This document shows, piece by piece, positions 27,232-35,856 of a DNA stretch of 64,000 nt. The notes beneath the pieces were generated by a model. The model worked only from the letters and a program-made list of their open reading frames with translations. It had not been told where the DNA came from and did no database searches. The translations under genes were made by a program, and so were the position numbers. The stretch lies in NCBI RefSeq assembly GCF_003025615.1, contig NZ_PYMJ01000010.1:119399-183398 (forward strand), written 5' to 3'. The DNA is from Photobacterium frigidiphilum. GTDB taxonomy: Bacteria; Pseudomonadota; Gammaproteobacteria; Enterobacterales; Vibrionaceae. The stretch's first letter is position 1. Every line of letters starts with the position of its first letter.

Positions 27232-28761
27232 ATGAAAACCCTGTCCCAACTTGTGTTCAACAATACTTACAGTGAATTACCAACGACCTTTGGTACAGCT
27301 GTAATACCTCAGCCGCTATCAGACCCTTTTTTGGTAAGCGTTAATCCACAAGTTGCTGAAATGCTTGAGTTAGACCCGCTAGAAGCAAAAACACGTCTCT
27401 TTATTAACTCCTTTACTGGCAATAAAGAGTTAGCAGGTACAGCACCGCTAGCAATGAAATATACAGGGCATCAGTTTGGACATTACAATCCTGACCTTGG
27501 GGATGGTCGTGGCTTGTTGTTGGGTGAAGTATTAACATCAACGAATGCTAAATGGGATATTCATTTAAAAGGCTCAGGTAAAACGCCCTACTCTCGCCAA
27601 GGTGATGGTCGTGCGGTATTACGTTCGAGTATTCGCGAATACCTAGGCAGTGCAGCACTTAACGGGCTGGGCATTAAAACCACTCACGCGTTGGCACTGT
27701 TAGGCAGTACAACACTGGTTTCTCGCGAGAAAATGGAACGTGGTGCTACCTTAATCCGTGTGGCTGAAAGCCATTTACGTTTTGGTCATTTCGAGTATTT
27801 GTTTTATACCCACCAGCACAGCGAACTTAAACTGCTTGCAGACTATTTAATAAAACATCACTTTCCCGATCTGCTTACCACTGAAAGTGAGCAAGAAGAT
27901 AAACAAACTGCATCACCTAATCAGCACCATAATATCTATGCCAGCATGTTGACGCGTATTGTGGAATTAACAGCCCAGTTAATTGCAGGGTGGCAGTCGG
28001 TCGGTTTTGCACACGGTGTAATGAATACCGACAACATGTCGGTATTAGGGCTCACTTTTGATTATGGTCCTTTTGGTTTCCTTGATGATTATAATCCCGA
28101 CTACATTTGTAACCATTCCGATTACAGTGGTCGCTACGCGTTTAATCAACAGCCTTCCATTGCTTTATGGAACTTGTCAGCATTGGGTTATGCACTCACA
28201 CCGTTGATCGACAAGGAAGATGTTGATGCAATATTGAATCGTTATCACCTCACACTACAGCGTGATTACAGCGCAAGAATGCGTAATAAATTAGGATTAA
28301 TCGAAAAACGAGAAGAAGATACCGTGCTCTTTTCGAGTCTGTTTGAGCTACTTCAATCACAAATGGTGGATTACACGCTTTTCTTCAGAACGCTATCGAG
28401 TATTTCAGCTACTGCTTTATCTGTGACTTCATTACCTAATAGCATTGAACGTTTTGACGATTTATTCACGTGTACCCAACCACTAGAAAAATGGCTAAAG
28501 GCATACGCTGTTCGGCTAAGTTTTGAAAAAGACGGCGATACATTACGCTTAACGCAGATGAAGCGGCATAATCCAAAGTACATATTACGAAACTACCTTG
28601 CTCAGCAAGCTATTGATAAAGCGGAAGATGGTGATTTCACCATGATAGATGAGTTATTACAGGTGCTATCATCTCCCTTCGACGAACATCTTGAATTTCA
28701 TCAATTTGCAGATAAGCCGCCATACTGGGGGAAAAAACTGGAGATTAGCTGCTCGTCGTAA
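27232..28761 (+). CDS. selO: Protein adenylyltransferase SelO (YdiU)
   Basis: A pseudokinase-fold enzyme that transfers AMP from ATP to Ser, Thr or Tyr of target proteins; in E. coli it is linked to redox homeostasis. The family signatures are strong: GHQFGHYNPDLGDGRGLLLG, the block from GSGKTPYSRQGDGRAVLRSS to IREYLGSAALNGLG, and MNTDNMSVLGLTFDYGPFGF. The extreme C-terminal SCSS carries the conserved redox Cys. The start at 27232 (MKTLSQLVF) is favoured over the ATG at 27208 by homology. At 509 residues it is slightly longer than E. coli SelO (478). It is a single gene. Confidence 0.95.
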   Translation: MKTLSQLVFNNTYSELPTTFGTAVIPQPLSDPFLVSVNPQVAEMLELDPLEAKTRLFINSFTGNKELAGTAPLAMKYTGHQFGHYNPDLGDGRGLLLGEVLTSTNAKWDIHLKGSGKTPYSRQGDGRAVLRSSIREYLGSAALNGLGIKTTHALALLGSTTLVSREKMERGATLIRVAESHLRFGHFEYLFYTHQHSELKLLADYLIKHHFPDLLTTESEQEDKQTASPNQHHNIYASMLTRIVELTAQLIAGWQSVGFAHGVMNTDNMSVLGLTFDYGPFGFLDDYNPDYICNHSDYSGRYAFNQQPSIALWNLSALGYALTPLIDKEDVDAILNRYHLTLQRDYSARMRNKLGLIEKREEDTVLFSSLFELLQSQMVDYTLFFRTLSSISATALSVTSLPNSIERFDDLFTCTQPLEKWLKAYAVRLSFEKDGDTLRLTQMKRHNPKYILRNYLAQQAIDKAEDGDFTMIDELLQVLSSPFDEHLEFHQFADKPPYWGKKLEISCSS

Positions 28762-28798
28762 CACTTGCGCACACAGAACAATAACGTTTCCTGTCACA

Positions 28799-28838
28799 GT
28801 TAGTAACCATGAAATCACTGTATGTAATGGTTACTAAC
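28799..28838. repeat. 12-bp inverted repeat downstream of selO
   Basis: GTTAGTAACCAT (28799-28810) and ATGGTTACTAAC (28827-28838), perfectly complementary, 40 bases past the selO stop codon. There is no T run, so it is either a weak terminator, an mRNA-stabilising hairpin or an unrelated repeat. Confidence 0.6.
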
Positions 28839-29039
28839 ATAAGAATCACTAGATAAATGATTTAGCCATATTATATGTGCGACACGCTTCACGCTTCATA
28901 AACTCCCTCGCGTAAATATGAAAATTATTGCTATCGCTCTATTTACAACAATTCCCTGCCTGTTAAATTCCCTACCCAATTTGAAAAACGTCACAACACA
29001 ACTTTGGTGATGTTAAATGCGAATCGATAAGTAGATACT

Positions 29040-30056
29040 ATGAAACAAATCTCTAGCTTTGAATGGGGACGAATAATTGCCCTATTTGCCGTTATCGCAA
29101 TTCATGCAAAACCATTCATGACAATGCCAATCATTGATGATTTACCATGGGTCGGTTTACTCGTTAACCAGATAAGTCGGTTTGCTGTACCTTTGTTTTT
29201 CATTTTAGCGGGTTTTCTTGTTCAACCTCGATTAATAGCAGCCCCTTTTCAAGCGCTTAAGCACTACAGTTTTCCGTTACTCAAGGTGTGGGCGGCATGG
29301 AGTATTATTTATCTACTAATCCCGTTTAACTTACAAACGGTAGCTGAAAAAGGATATTTAGCCGAACGTACAGGCTATTGGAATTACTTAATGCAGAACC
29401 CTCTAAACACACTGTTTGAGGGTGGATTAGTGCATTTATGGTACATTCCAGCATTACTGAGTGCCGTAGCAATACTGGCAACGTTAATCTCTATTAAACA
29501 AGAAAAGTATATTCTTCCTATAGCCTTAGCACTTTATGTCTTTGGGTTAATTGCTGGCAGTTATGAGCCAATTTTTGGTATTGAATCACCTTTATTAACG
29601 CGCAATGGTCCTTTCTTTAGTACCTTAATTGTTGCGCTTGGTTTTGAAATTCGTCGGCATAAGCTAACAATCTCGCAGCCTATCGCTCTGTCGCTGTTAT
29701 TAGGGGGAATGTCACTGCACTTAGCTGAAGCATATTTCTTTATGTCTAGAGGGATAGATTTTAATATTCATGACTTCTTAGTCGGTACACCAATTTGGGT
29801 GCTAGGTATTTTCTTTTTGCTTCAAGCTAACCCGACATTTGGCGACTGCCCAAGAGTATCTCGTTGGAGTAAAGATGTACTGGGGGTGTATTTATGTCAC
29901 CTATTAGTCATTATTTATATTTTGAACATTGCGCGTATGCTCAACATCGACGATCTCATAAGGGATCTCACTATCATTCCTCTTACCTTTATCATCTCGA
30001 TGATATTGATATGGTTGATTGAGCTAACGCCACTCAAACGTGTATTACTACGTTAA
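29040..30056 (+). CDS. Acyltransferase 3 family membrane protein
   Basis: A 338-residue integral membrane protein of the acyltransferase 3 family (related to WecH and OafA), which O-acetylates surface or exported glycans using acetyl-CoA. About ten membrane helices are visible. The N-terminal motif FEWGRIIALFAVIAIHAKPF contains the conserved His of the family, and FAVPLFFILAGFLV is typical of the second helix. A WYIPALLSAVAILA segment also fits. It is a single gene, so the glycan acceptor cannot be inferred. Confidence 0.88.
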   Translation: MKQISSFEWGRIIALFAVIAIHAKPFMTMPIIDDLPWVGLLVNQISRFAVPLFFILAGFLVQPRLIAAPFQALKHYSFPLLKVWAAWSIIYLLIPFNLQTVAEKGYLAERTGYWNYLMQNPLNTLFEGGLVHLWYIPALLSAVAILATLISIKQEKYILPIALALYVFGLIAGSYEPIFGIESPLLTRNGPFFSTLIVALGFEIRRHKLTISQPIALSLLLGGMSLHLAEAYFFMSRGIDFNIHDFLVGTPIWVLGIFFLLQANPTFGDCPRVSRWSKDVLGVYLCHLLVIIYILNIARMLNIDDLIRDLTIIPLTFIISMILIWLIELTPLKRVLLR

Positions 30057-30491
30057 CGATTAATCCCGTCTTGTTCGTGTATTGCTCTCGTATGGTTCAC
30101 TAGCAATAAAAACGGCATCTTGGCTTTATACCCAAGCTACCTCAATATGCAGGATTCAGAGTGATCTCAGCGTATTTAATTCAAGGAAAATGTGTGTAGG
30201 AATGGCTTTCCCTTTCAAACACATTTGACACAGAAGTAGATACGCTGAATCACTCCCGAAGGGCGAGTTTTGTTGGGCTCTATGCGGTGTTACTTATTTT
30301 CAACGTAGAACGACTAGGTCTATAAATAAGTGCCTTGCCTAGAGCCCAACAAATTCTCGCTGAAACGAGCATCTTGAGGTAACTTGGGTATATATAACTA
30401 AAAGCCTTAAAGATGCCGTTTTTCTATGTCTATTTATTCGATGTTATTACTTCAGAAGTATTAACACGGATCTATCGGTTAAATCCGCTGA
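30057..30491. other. Intergenic region filled by a long palindromic element
   Basis: The gap between the acyltransferase gene and the convergent PEP-synthase-like gene consists mostly of the 266-bp repeat listed at 30127-30392. An imperfect hairpin is formed by AAAACGGCATCTT (30107-30119) and AAGATGCCGTTTT (30410-30422), so the element was probably inserted inside, or flanked by, a bidirectional terminator. Confidence 0.6.
30127..30392. repeat. Long copy of the palindromic element with two internal stem-loops
   Basis: Terminal inverted repeats TATACCCAAGCTACCTCAA (left) and TTGAGGTAACTTGGGTATA (right) bound a 266-bp element. Inside are two further complementary pairs: 30159-30174 with 30241-30255 (GAGTGAT...CAGCGTA), and 30262-30282 with 30340-30360 (GCGAG...GTTGGGCTCTA). 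The fold would be a closed multi-branch junction. There is no ORF. It shares 45 left bases (one mismatch) and 96 right bases (three mismatches) with the copy at 51936-52215. Confidence 0.9.
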
Positions 30492-31382
30492 TTACTGACA
30501 AATAACCGTATCAACATCATGTTCAAGCAACCAACGCTGTAACTTGGGTGCTTGATGAATGAAATGTGTAACTACATCACAAGGTTTACCTGTATTGGCA
30601 GCCGATTTAAGGGCTTGCTGCACTAATGATAAAACCGCTTCATTTTGGTCATCATGCAGATAACTCAGTGAAGCATTACTCTGATCGAGACCCAAAGTGA
30701 ACTGAGCTAACTGATCAATATCAATCACCATACCATCGAAGTACTGTAAAAATTTATCGGCTAACAATGCATTACCCGGTAATTCACACATAATGTGCAC
30801 TTTCAAACCATCTGCGCCACGACACAAACCTTGCTCAGCTAATAGATCAATGATGGTTGCAGATTCACTTAACGTACGAACGAACGGAATAACCAATTCA
30901 ATATTGACCATACCTTCAGCATTACGAGCACGTTTAATAATTTCACACTCAAGTTCAAAGCTACCTCGATGCTTCTTCTCTGCAAAACGAGAAACACCGC
31001 GCAAACCAATCAGAGGGTTTATTTCTTTATTTTCTAATTCACTGCCCAGTAACTCACTGCGCGTATGCGAATCTGCCCCTGAAAGTTTTACCTTTAATGG
31101 CTTACCCTTCATTTTTTGAGCTGCGCTAACTAACGCGTTTGTCAATTCAGAGACATAGTATTCCGAAGGTGCGCCATGCTCCCCCGCAAGTTCAAGTACT
31201 TCCTGTTGCTTTTTGTCGTCCAGCTTATGTGTATTAACGACCGCATAAGGATGAATACCGATAAGTGACTGACTCAAAACATCTAGCGATACTAAGCCAA
31301 TTGAACACTCCTCGTTCGCTAATTGAGCAGTGTTTGTCAGTAATTCTAAATAATTCAGTTCAGCCTGAGTTTTATTTGTCAT
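30492..31382 (-). CDS. PEP-synthase C-terminal-domain-like protein, probable pseudoenzyme
   Basis: About 296 residues that align only with the C-terminal PEP/pyruvate-binding TIM barrel of phosphoenolpyruvate synthase (PpsA). Matching blocks are NPLIGLRGVSRF, FELECEIIKRARNAEGMVNI, ELVIPFVRT, GLKVHIMCELPGNALLADKF and FTLGLDQS. The N-terminal ATP-grasp and phospho-His domains are absent. The catalytic Cys motif of PpsA (GICGQGPSDH) is replaced by DVVTHFIHQAPK, and the GSND motif by DIDQ, so it is probably inactive as a synthase. The start MTNKTQ (31382) is preferred over 31397 because the upstream extension lacks similarity. It is convergent with the acyltransferase gene. Confidence 0.85.
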   Translation of the reverse strand: MTNKTQAELNYLELLTNTAQLANEECSIGLVSLDVLSQSLIGIHPYAVVNTHKLDDKKQQEVLELAGEHGAPSEYYVSELTNALVSAAQKMKGKPLKVKLSGADSHTRSELLGSELENKEINPLIGLRGVSRFAEKKHRGSFELECEIIKRARNAEGMVNIELVIPFVRTLSESATIIDLLAEQGLCRGADGLKVHIMCELPGNALLADKFLQYFDGMVIDIDQLAQFTLGLDQSNASLSYLHDDQNEAVLSLVQQALKSAANTGKPCDVVTHFIHQAPKLQRWLLEHDVDTVICQ

Positions 31383-31397
31383 AAGGCACCAATACAA

Positions 31398-32037
31398 CCA
31401 TGTTAAAAAGTGCGCGAGGTGTCGTTATCATCCATTGATGACATCGCCCTCATTTAAGAAGCTTAAGTTTGTCAAAGCCGTTTATAAAACAATGTAAACA
31501 CAAAACAGCCCTACCTTAATGGCGCATCATCTTCTATAACGTCATCTGAATACTTCCATGAAAACGGTATTAGATACAGCACCATCAAAATAAACCACCA
31601 ATAATCATGCATTAAACATGCAATCTCAACTTTTGCTCGCTACCTTTTCCCAAGAGGGAAAACATTGCAACAGAAAATAGATAAGTGACTGTTAATCATG
31701 TTTCATTGCTTTATTCTGACATTACTGTTTCATGATTAATGTAGCAAGCCTTTAAAATATTAAATTGCAAAAATATTCAAAAAATAAGAATAAAAATTAC
31801 TCGTACTTATCTTTATGCATGTATTAGCCCTATCTATAGCGACTAATACATCAACCCATTTGGTCATTTTATGTTCATAACTTACTATTGGCTAACAATC
31901 CAGCAGGTATTACTAAAAAAACGGCATTCAACAATGAAAAATCTAAGCCATATCACAAGTTTGGTTTATTCCTGATGGCTTTTGGGCTATCTTAACGCGT
32001 CGTTATTTTTTGATATACCAAGGTAGGCAAACGTATT
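31398..32037. other. Long upstream region of aroH
   Basis: About 640 AT-rich bases between the divergent PEP-synthase-like gene and aroH. It holds both promoters. A perfect 9-bp inverted repeat, ATGTATTAG (31819-31827) and CTAATACAT (31843-31851), stands about 190 bases before the aroH start and could be an operator or hairpin. I do not see a TrpR or TyrR box that matches the E. coli consensus. A possible 13-codon leader at 31934-31975 contains no Trp codons. Confidence 0.5.
31819..31851. promoter_or_regulatory. Inverted repeat upstream of aroH
   Basis: Nine-base perfect arms (ATGTATTAG / CTAATACAT) separated by 15 bases, in the aroH promoter region. The arm spacing is compatible with either a dimeric regulator or an RNA hairpin. 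It is not a TrpR consensus site. Role inferred only from position. Confidence 0.35.
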
Positions 32038-33093
32038 ATGCCAATGAAAACTGATGAGCTCCGTACCGTTAGCCTAGGGTTAATGCCAACTCCGGCAGAA
32101 ATTGAAGCTGTCTCTCCTATTACTGACGAAATTGCAGCGCACGTTGCTGATTCTCGCCGTCAAGTTGAAGACATCCTAACCGGTAAGGATTCTCGACTTT
32201 TAGTTGTCGTAGGACCATGTTCTGTTCACGATACAGATGCAGCAATGGATTATGCTAAACGCCTTGTTGCTGTTCAGGAACAATACAGAAATGAACTTTG
32301 TATTGTTATGCGCACATACTTTGAAAAGCCTCGTACCGTTGTAGGCTGGAAAGGGTTAATTTCAGATCCACACCTTGACGGTAGCTTAGATTTTGTCGCA
32401 GGTTTACATAAAGCACGTAAGTTATTAGTGGATGTAAATGCTTTAGGTTTGGCTACTGCTACTGAATTCCTTGATATGATTACAGGACAGTATCTTGCTG
32501 ACTTAATCACATGGGGAGCAATTGGCGCGCGTACAACTGAGTCTCAAATTCACCGTGAAATGGCTTCAGCCCTTTCTTGTCCTGTTGGTTTCAAAAATGG
32601 TACTGACGGAAATATCAAAATAGCCATTGATGCGATTCGTGCAACACGTGAATCTCACCTATTTTGCTCACCAGCGAAAAATGGTCAAATGACGATTTAC
32701 CGTACAGCAGGTAACCCACACGGTCATGTGATTTTACGTGGTGGCAAAATGCCAAATTACCACCAAGCTGATGTTGAAACATCATGTAATACACTGGCTG
32801 AATTTGATTTACCAACACGCCTTGTTGTTGATTTCAGCCACGGTAATTGCCAAAAGCAACACCGTCGTCAACTTGATGTCGCAGCTGATATCTGTACTCA
32901 AATTCGTGAAGGCAGCAATTACATTGCGGGTATTATGGCTGAAAGCTTTATTATTGAAGGCAACCAAGCTGTTGTTGCTGGAAAAGAAAAAGAACTTGTC
33001 TACGGTCAATCTATTACAGACCCTTGTGTAAACTGGGAAGATACCGTCACTATGCTAGATATGCTTGCTGACGCGATCAAAACACGTAAATAA
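32038..33093 (+). CDS. aroH: 3-deoxy-7-phosphoheptulonate synthase, AroH (Trp-sensitive) type
   Basis: Condenses PEP and erythrose 4-phosphate to DAHP, the first step of the shikimate pathway. Of the three E. coli isozymes it most resembles AroH: KTDELRT at the N terminus, HVADSRRQVEDIL, KNGQMTIYRTAGNP and VVDFSHGNCQKQHRRQL all follow AroH rather than AroF or AroG. General motifs GPCSVHD, EKPRTVVGWKGLISDP and IGARTTESQIHRE are intact. The 351 residues match the family. Feedback inhibition by tryptophan is inferred from this similarity. The first ATG at 32038 has AAGG upstream; the second at 32044 is also possible. Confidence 0.93.
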   Translation: MPMKTDELRTVSLGLMPTPAEIEAVSPITDEIAAHVADSRRQVEDILTGKDSRLLVVVGPCSVHDTDAAMDYAKRLVAVQEQYRNELCIVMRTYFEKPRTVVGWKGLISDPHLDGSLDFVAGLHKARKLLVDVNALGLATATEFLDMITGQYLADLITWGAIGARTTESQIHREMASALSCPVGFKNGTDGNIKIAIDAIRATRESHLFCSPAKNGQMTIYRTAGNPHGHVILRGGKMPNYHQADVETSCNTLAEFDLPTRLVVDFSHGNCQKQHRRQLDVAADICTQIREGSNYIAGIMAESFIIEGNQAVVAGKEKELVYGQSITDPCVNWEDTVTMLDMLADAIKTRK

Positions 33094-33344
33094 AATCAGA
33101 TAAATAGGTACAGTTACTCAAATACTGTATCTATTTTCTGTTAAAATACTGCATTGCCAAAGCTAAACCATTAGATTTAGCAACTAAAACCAAACCAAGG
33201 TTTAGTACCAACAACACGTCTAATATAAGGCGATATTAACCCGTTTCATGACAGTGCATTTTTCGTAAAGTGTCATATATACTGTTATTAGGTTGATATA
33301 CATTGGTTAACTTACCCTTTGACATCACAACTAAGGTTGAACAC

Positions 33345-33830
33345 ATGCCATCTTTTGATATTGTTTCTGAAGTCGATTTTGTAGAAGTTCGAAATGCTGT
33401 AGATAACTCAGCACGTGAACTAAAAACACGTTTTGATTTTAAAAATGTTGAAGCAAGCATCACGTTTGAAAAAGAAATCGTAAAAATCACGACTGAATCT
33501 GACTTCCAGCTAACGCAGCTTGTTTCTATTCTTCGTGGAAACCTGGCTAAACGCGAAGTTGATGCACAATCAATGACGCAAAAAGACACAGTACGTACAG
33601 GTAAAGCGTGGGCGTGTAATGTTGAATTCAAGCAAGGCATTGAATCTGACACTGCAAAAAAAGTAGTAAAAACAATTAAAGATGCAAAGCTAAAAGTTCA
33701 GGCATCGATTCAAGGTGACAAAGTACGCGTAACCGCTAAAAAGCGTGATGACTTACAAGCAGCAATGGCGTTAGTTCGCAATAATGAAGAATTAGGTCAA
33801 CCCTTCCAGTTTGATAACTTCCGCGACTAA
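33345..33830 (+). CDS. yajQ: YajQ family nucleotide-binding protein
   Basis: A 161-residue cytoplasmic protein of the UPF0234/YajQ family, which has two ferredoxin-like domains. Members bind cyclic di-GMP in Xanthomonas and tRNA or nucleotides in E. coli. The N-terminal [20 protein letters not shown] and [12 protein letters not shown] are diagnostic. The start at 33345 is fixed by homology and by AAGG 8 bases upstream; the open frame extends to 33303 without a better site. A terminator follows 30 bases downstream. Confidence 0.95.
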   Translation: MPSFDIVSEVDFVEVRNAVDNSARELKTRFDFKNVEASITFEKEIVKITTESDFQLTQLVSILRGNLAKREVDAQSMTQKDTVRTGKAWACNVEFKQGIESDTAKKVVKTIKDAKLKVQASIQGDKVRVTAKKRDDLQAAMALVRNNEELGQPFQFDNFRD

Positions 33831-33858
33831 TACTGCGTAAGTACCTAAATAAATATAG

Positions 33859-33901
33859 CGAGATCGATAACAAAATAGACTTTGTTAAGGTCTCGTTTTT
33901 A
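33859..33901 (+). terminator. Terminator of yajQ
   Basis: CGAGATC (33859-33865) pairs with GGTCTCG (33889-33895), with an inner AACAAA/TTTGTT stem, followed by TTTTT. Confidence 0.85.
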
Positions 33902-34070
33902 TTTATTCCACCCCCTACTTTTTCATGTCTACGTTCACGACCCTGCAAATCATTTCACAGATCATCTGCTGATATGACTAATCAATTGAATTACTCTAAA
34001 CTTTCACTATAGTAAACAATAGATAAGCTTTATTCATTGCGAATGTAGCAATCAAGGATATGACCTTTAT

Positions 34071-34736
34071 ATGCAAATGAATAGTGAGCAATCATATTGC
34101 CAATCACACCATGACAATCCTCTTATTTGGCCCATCATTACGCTATTAAAAGAGCAGCCAACAGGTTGGATGATCCATACCCTTTCAGAAGAATTAAAAC
34201 AACGAGGGATACTATCAACGCTGGATAACGAGCCGGAAAAAGATCTATTTAAGCGCAATTTTCTATTGATGAATGCACTATATCAACTGCAAGAAATGTT
34301 GCTGCCAGAACAATGGTTGCAAGCACAAGCAATGGACATTCAGCTCTCTCATAATCTTAGCTCGAACAATAATCAAATAGCATTCAACGACCCACTGCGT
34401 GAATACTATTTAAATTGGAAAAACTACGATGCTGATACTGCAACCATTCAAAACTTACTTTCTTCTTTTTGGCACCGTTACCAAGATCATATTGGCATTC
34501 ATTCTTCAAAAAAATCAGCACAGAATCCATCAAGTTCACGGCATACATTTCATACAATCAATCAGCAAGATTTAATGACTTTAGAACTTACTATCGACGC
34601 AAAGCCTAACGAGATTCGTCGTCAGTGGCGTAAACTTGCATTGCGGTGGCACCCAGATAGACCTAATGGCGATGCGCATCAATTCAGAATAATTTGTGAA
34701 GCATGGCAAAGAATACAAGAGCATTTGAATATCTAG
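34071..34736 (+). CDS. DnaJ-related protein with C-terminal J domain
   Basis: A 221-residue protein with an N-terminal DnaJ-related domain (residues about 15-100; LLKEQPTGWMIHTLSEELKQ) and a short C-terminal J domain ending the protein. The J domain carries the HPD tripeptide (LRWHPDRPNGD) that stimulates Hsp70 ATPase activity. It lacks the Gly/Phe and zinc-finger regions of DnaJ. Its Hsp70 partner is not known; two unusual Hsp70 homologues are encoded about 10 kb away (44293-49308), but no operon link exists. The ribosome-binding site is AAGGA, about 11 bases upstream of the ATG. Confidence 0.85.
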   Translation: MQMNSEQSYCQSHHDNPLIWPIITLLKEQPTGWMIHTLSEELKQRGILSTLDNEPEKDLFKRNFLLMNALYQLQEMLLPEQWLQAQAMDIQLSHNLSSNNNQIAFNDPLREYYLNWKNYDADTATIQNLLSSFWHRYQDHIGIHSSKKSAQNPSSSRHTFHTINQQDLMTLELTIDAKPNEIRRQWRKLALRWHPDRPNGDAHQFRIICEAWQRIQEHLNI

Positions 34737-34887
34737 GTCACTTGAATATCTAACTTAGTTATACAACTCATTCGAATTTTTCTAATAAGCTGTTCACTTC
34801 TGCTGTCTGTTAACTGATCCATCGTCGCTCTACACTGATTGCATCACTCAGTTGAATTCAAAATCTGAGTTTCAGTTCGGAGGCCTT

Positions 34888-35733
34888 ATGGCGATTAGAC
34901 GTATTAAACAGATTCTTCAATCACACCCATCATCTGATGGTGATGGTGTTAAAATTCAACGTATTCATGGTTTTGATAACGGATTATTCTCTCCATTCCT
35001 AATGCTTGATGAACTTAAATCTGACACTCCAGATGATTATATTGGTGGCTTTCCATCGCACCCTCACCGAGGAATTGAAACATTAACCTATATGTTAAAT
35101 GGTCACTTTCAGCATAAAGATCATATGGGTAATACTGGCGAGTTACGTGATGGCGGGGCGCAATGGATGTCGGCAGGTCGCGGGGTTATTCACAGTGAAA
35201 TGCCAGTCATGTCTGACGGAAAGCTGCATGGGTTCCAGCTTTGGATAAACCTTCCTGCGGCAAAAAAAATGCTACCCGCGCAATATCATGATTTTCAACC
35301 AGAAGAAATCACAGAAAAAGCATTTAATACGAAAAACCTTATTCGCATTATTGCAGGTGATTTAACCATTAAAGGGGAAACCCTAACTGGTCCATTACAA
35401 AAAACAGGTGTACCAACCACAATTGCAGATTGGCAAGCTGGTAGTGGTGAAACATTCGGCAGCTGTTTAAACCCCGATTTCCAAGCCATGCTATATGTGT
35501 ATAAAGGCGAAATTGAAGTAGAAGGTACAACCGTTATTGCAGGACAAATGGCAATCTTAGATCAGGGCGAAGGATTAGCACTTTCTGCCTTAAAAGACAG
35601 TGGCGTTTTGCTGCTTTCAGGTATTCCAATTGACGAGCCTGTTGTGCACTATGGGCCTTTCGTGATGAATACGATGGATGAAATAAACCAAACTATTCAG
35701 GATTATCAAAACGGCACGTTAATTGATGATTGA
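34888..35733 (+). CDS. Pirin family protein
   Basis: A 281-residue bicupin of the pirin family; some bacterial members oxidise quercetin, others have no known substrate. Metal ligands are visible in the N-terminal cupin: FPSHPHRGIETLTYML, then HKDHMGN and the GRGVIHSEMP loop. The start at 34888 (MAIRRIKQ) has a perfect GGAGG site 4 bases upstream; the extension to 34852 would bury it. A terminator stands between this gene and the convergent lpxL. Confidence 0.92.
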   Translation: MAIRRIKQILQSHPSSDGDGVKIQRIHGFDNGLFSPFLMLDELKSDTPDDYIGGFPSHPHRGIETLTYMLNGHFQHKDHMGNTGELRDGGAQWMSAGRGVIHSEMPVMSDGKLHGFQLWINLPAAKKMLPAQYHDFQPEEITEKAFNTKNLIRIIAGDLTIKGETLTGPLQKTGVPTTIADWQAGSGETFGSCLNPDFQAMLYVYKGEIEVEGTTVIAGQMAILDQGEGLALSALKDSGVLLLSGIPIDEPVVHYGPFVMNTMDEINQTIQDYQNGTLIDD

Positions 35734-35770
35734 GACGATCAATGCACAAGTACTGACGTACGTTGATATA

Positions 35771-35793
35771 AAAAGCCCACTGTTGTGGGCTTC
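35771..35793. terminator. Terminator between the pirin gene and lpxL
   Basis: AAGCCCAC (35773-35780), loop TGTT, GTGGGCTT (35785-35792), with an A run before and a short T run after. It serves the pirin transcript. Confidence 0.8.
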
Positions 35794-35806
35794 TAAATTT
35801 CTAGCG

Positions 35807-35856
35807 TAATACCATTCTAGGTAAGTAGTTGGTCATAATATACTCGCTTGGTATTA
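35807..35856. repeat. Small palindromic repeat with TAATACCA ends
   Basis: TAATACCA (35807-35814) and TGGTATTA (35849-35856) bound a 50-bp element that just overlaps the lpxL stop codon. A related pair (TATACCATTC / GAATGGTATA) lies at 46181-46225. This suggests a second, shorter repeat family. Confidence 0.5.

Noticed and set aside
31934..31975. Possible 13-codon leader peptide upstream of aroH, as in a transcription attenuator
   Set aside because: It has no Trp, Phe or Tyr run (one Tyr only) and no terminator/antiterminator hairpin pair is visible before the aroH start.
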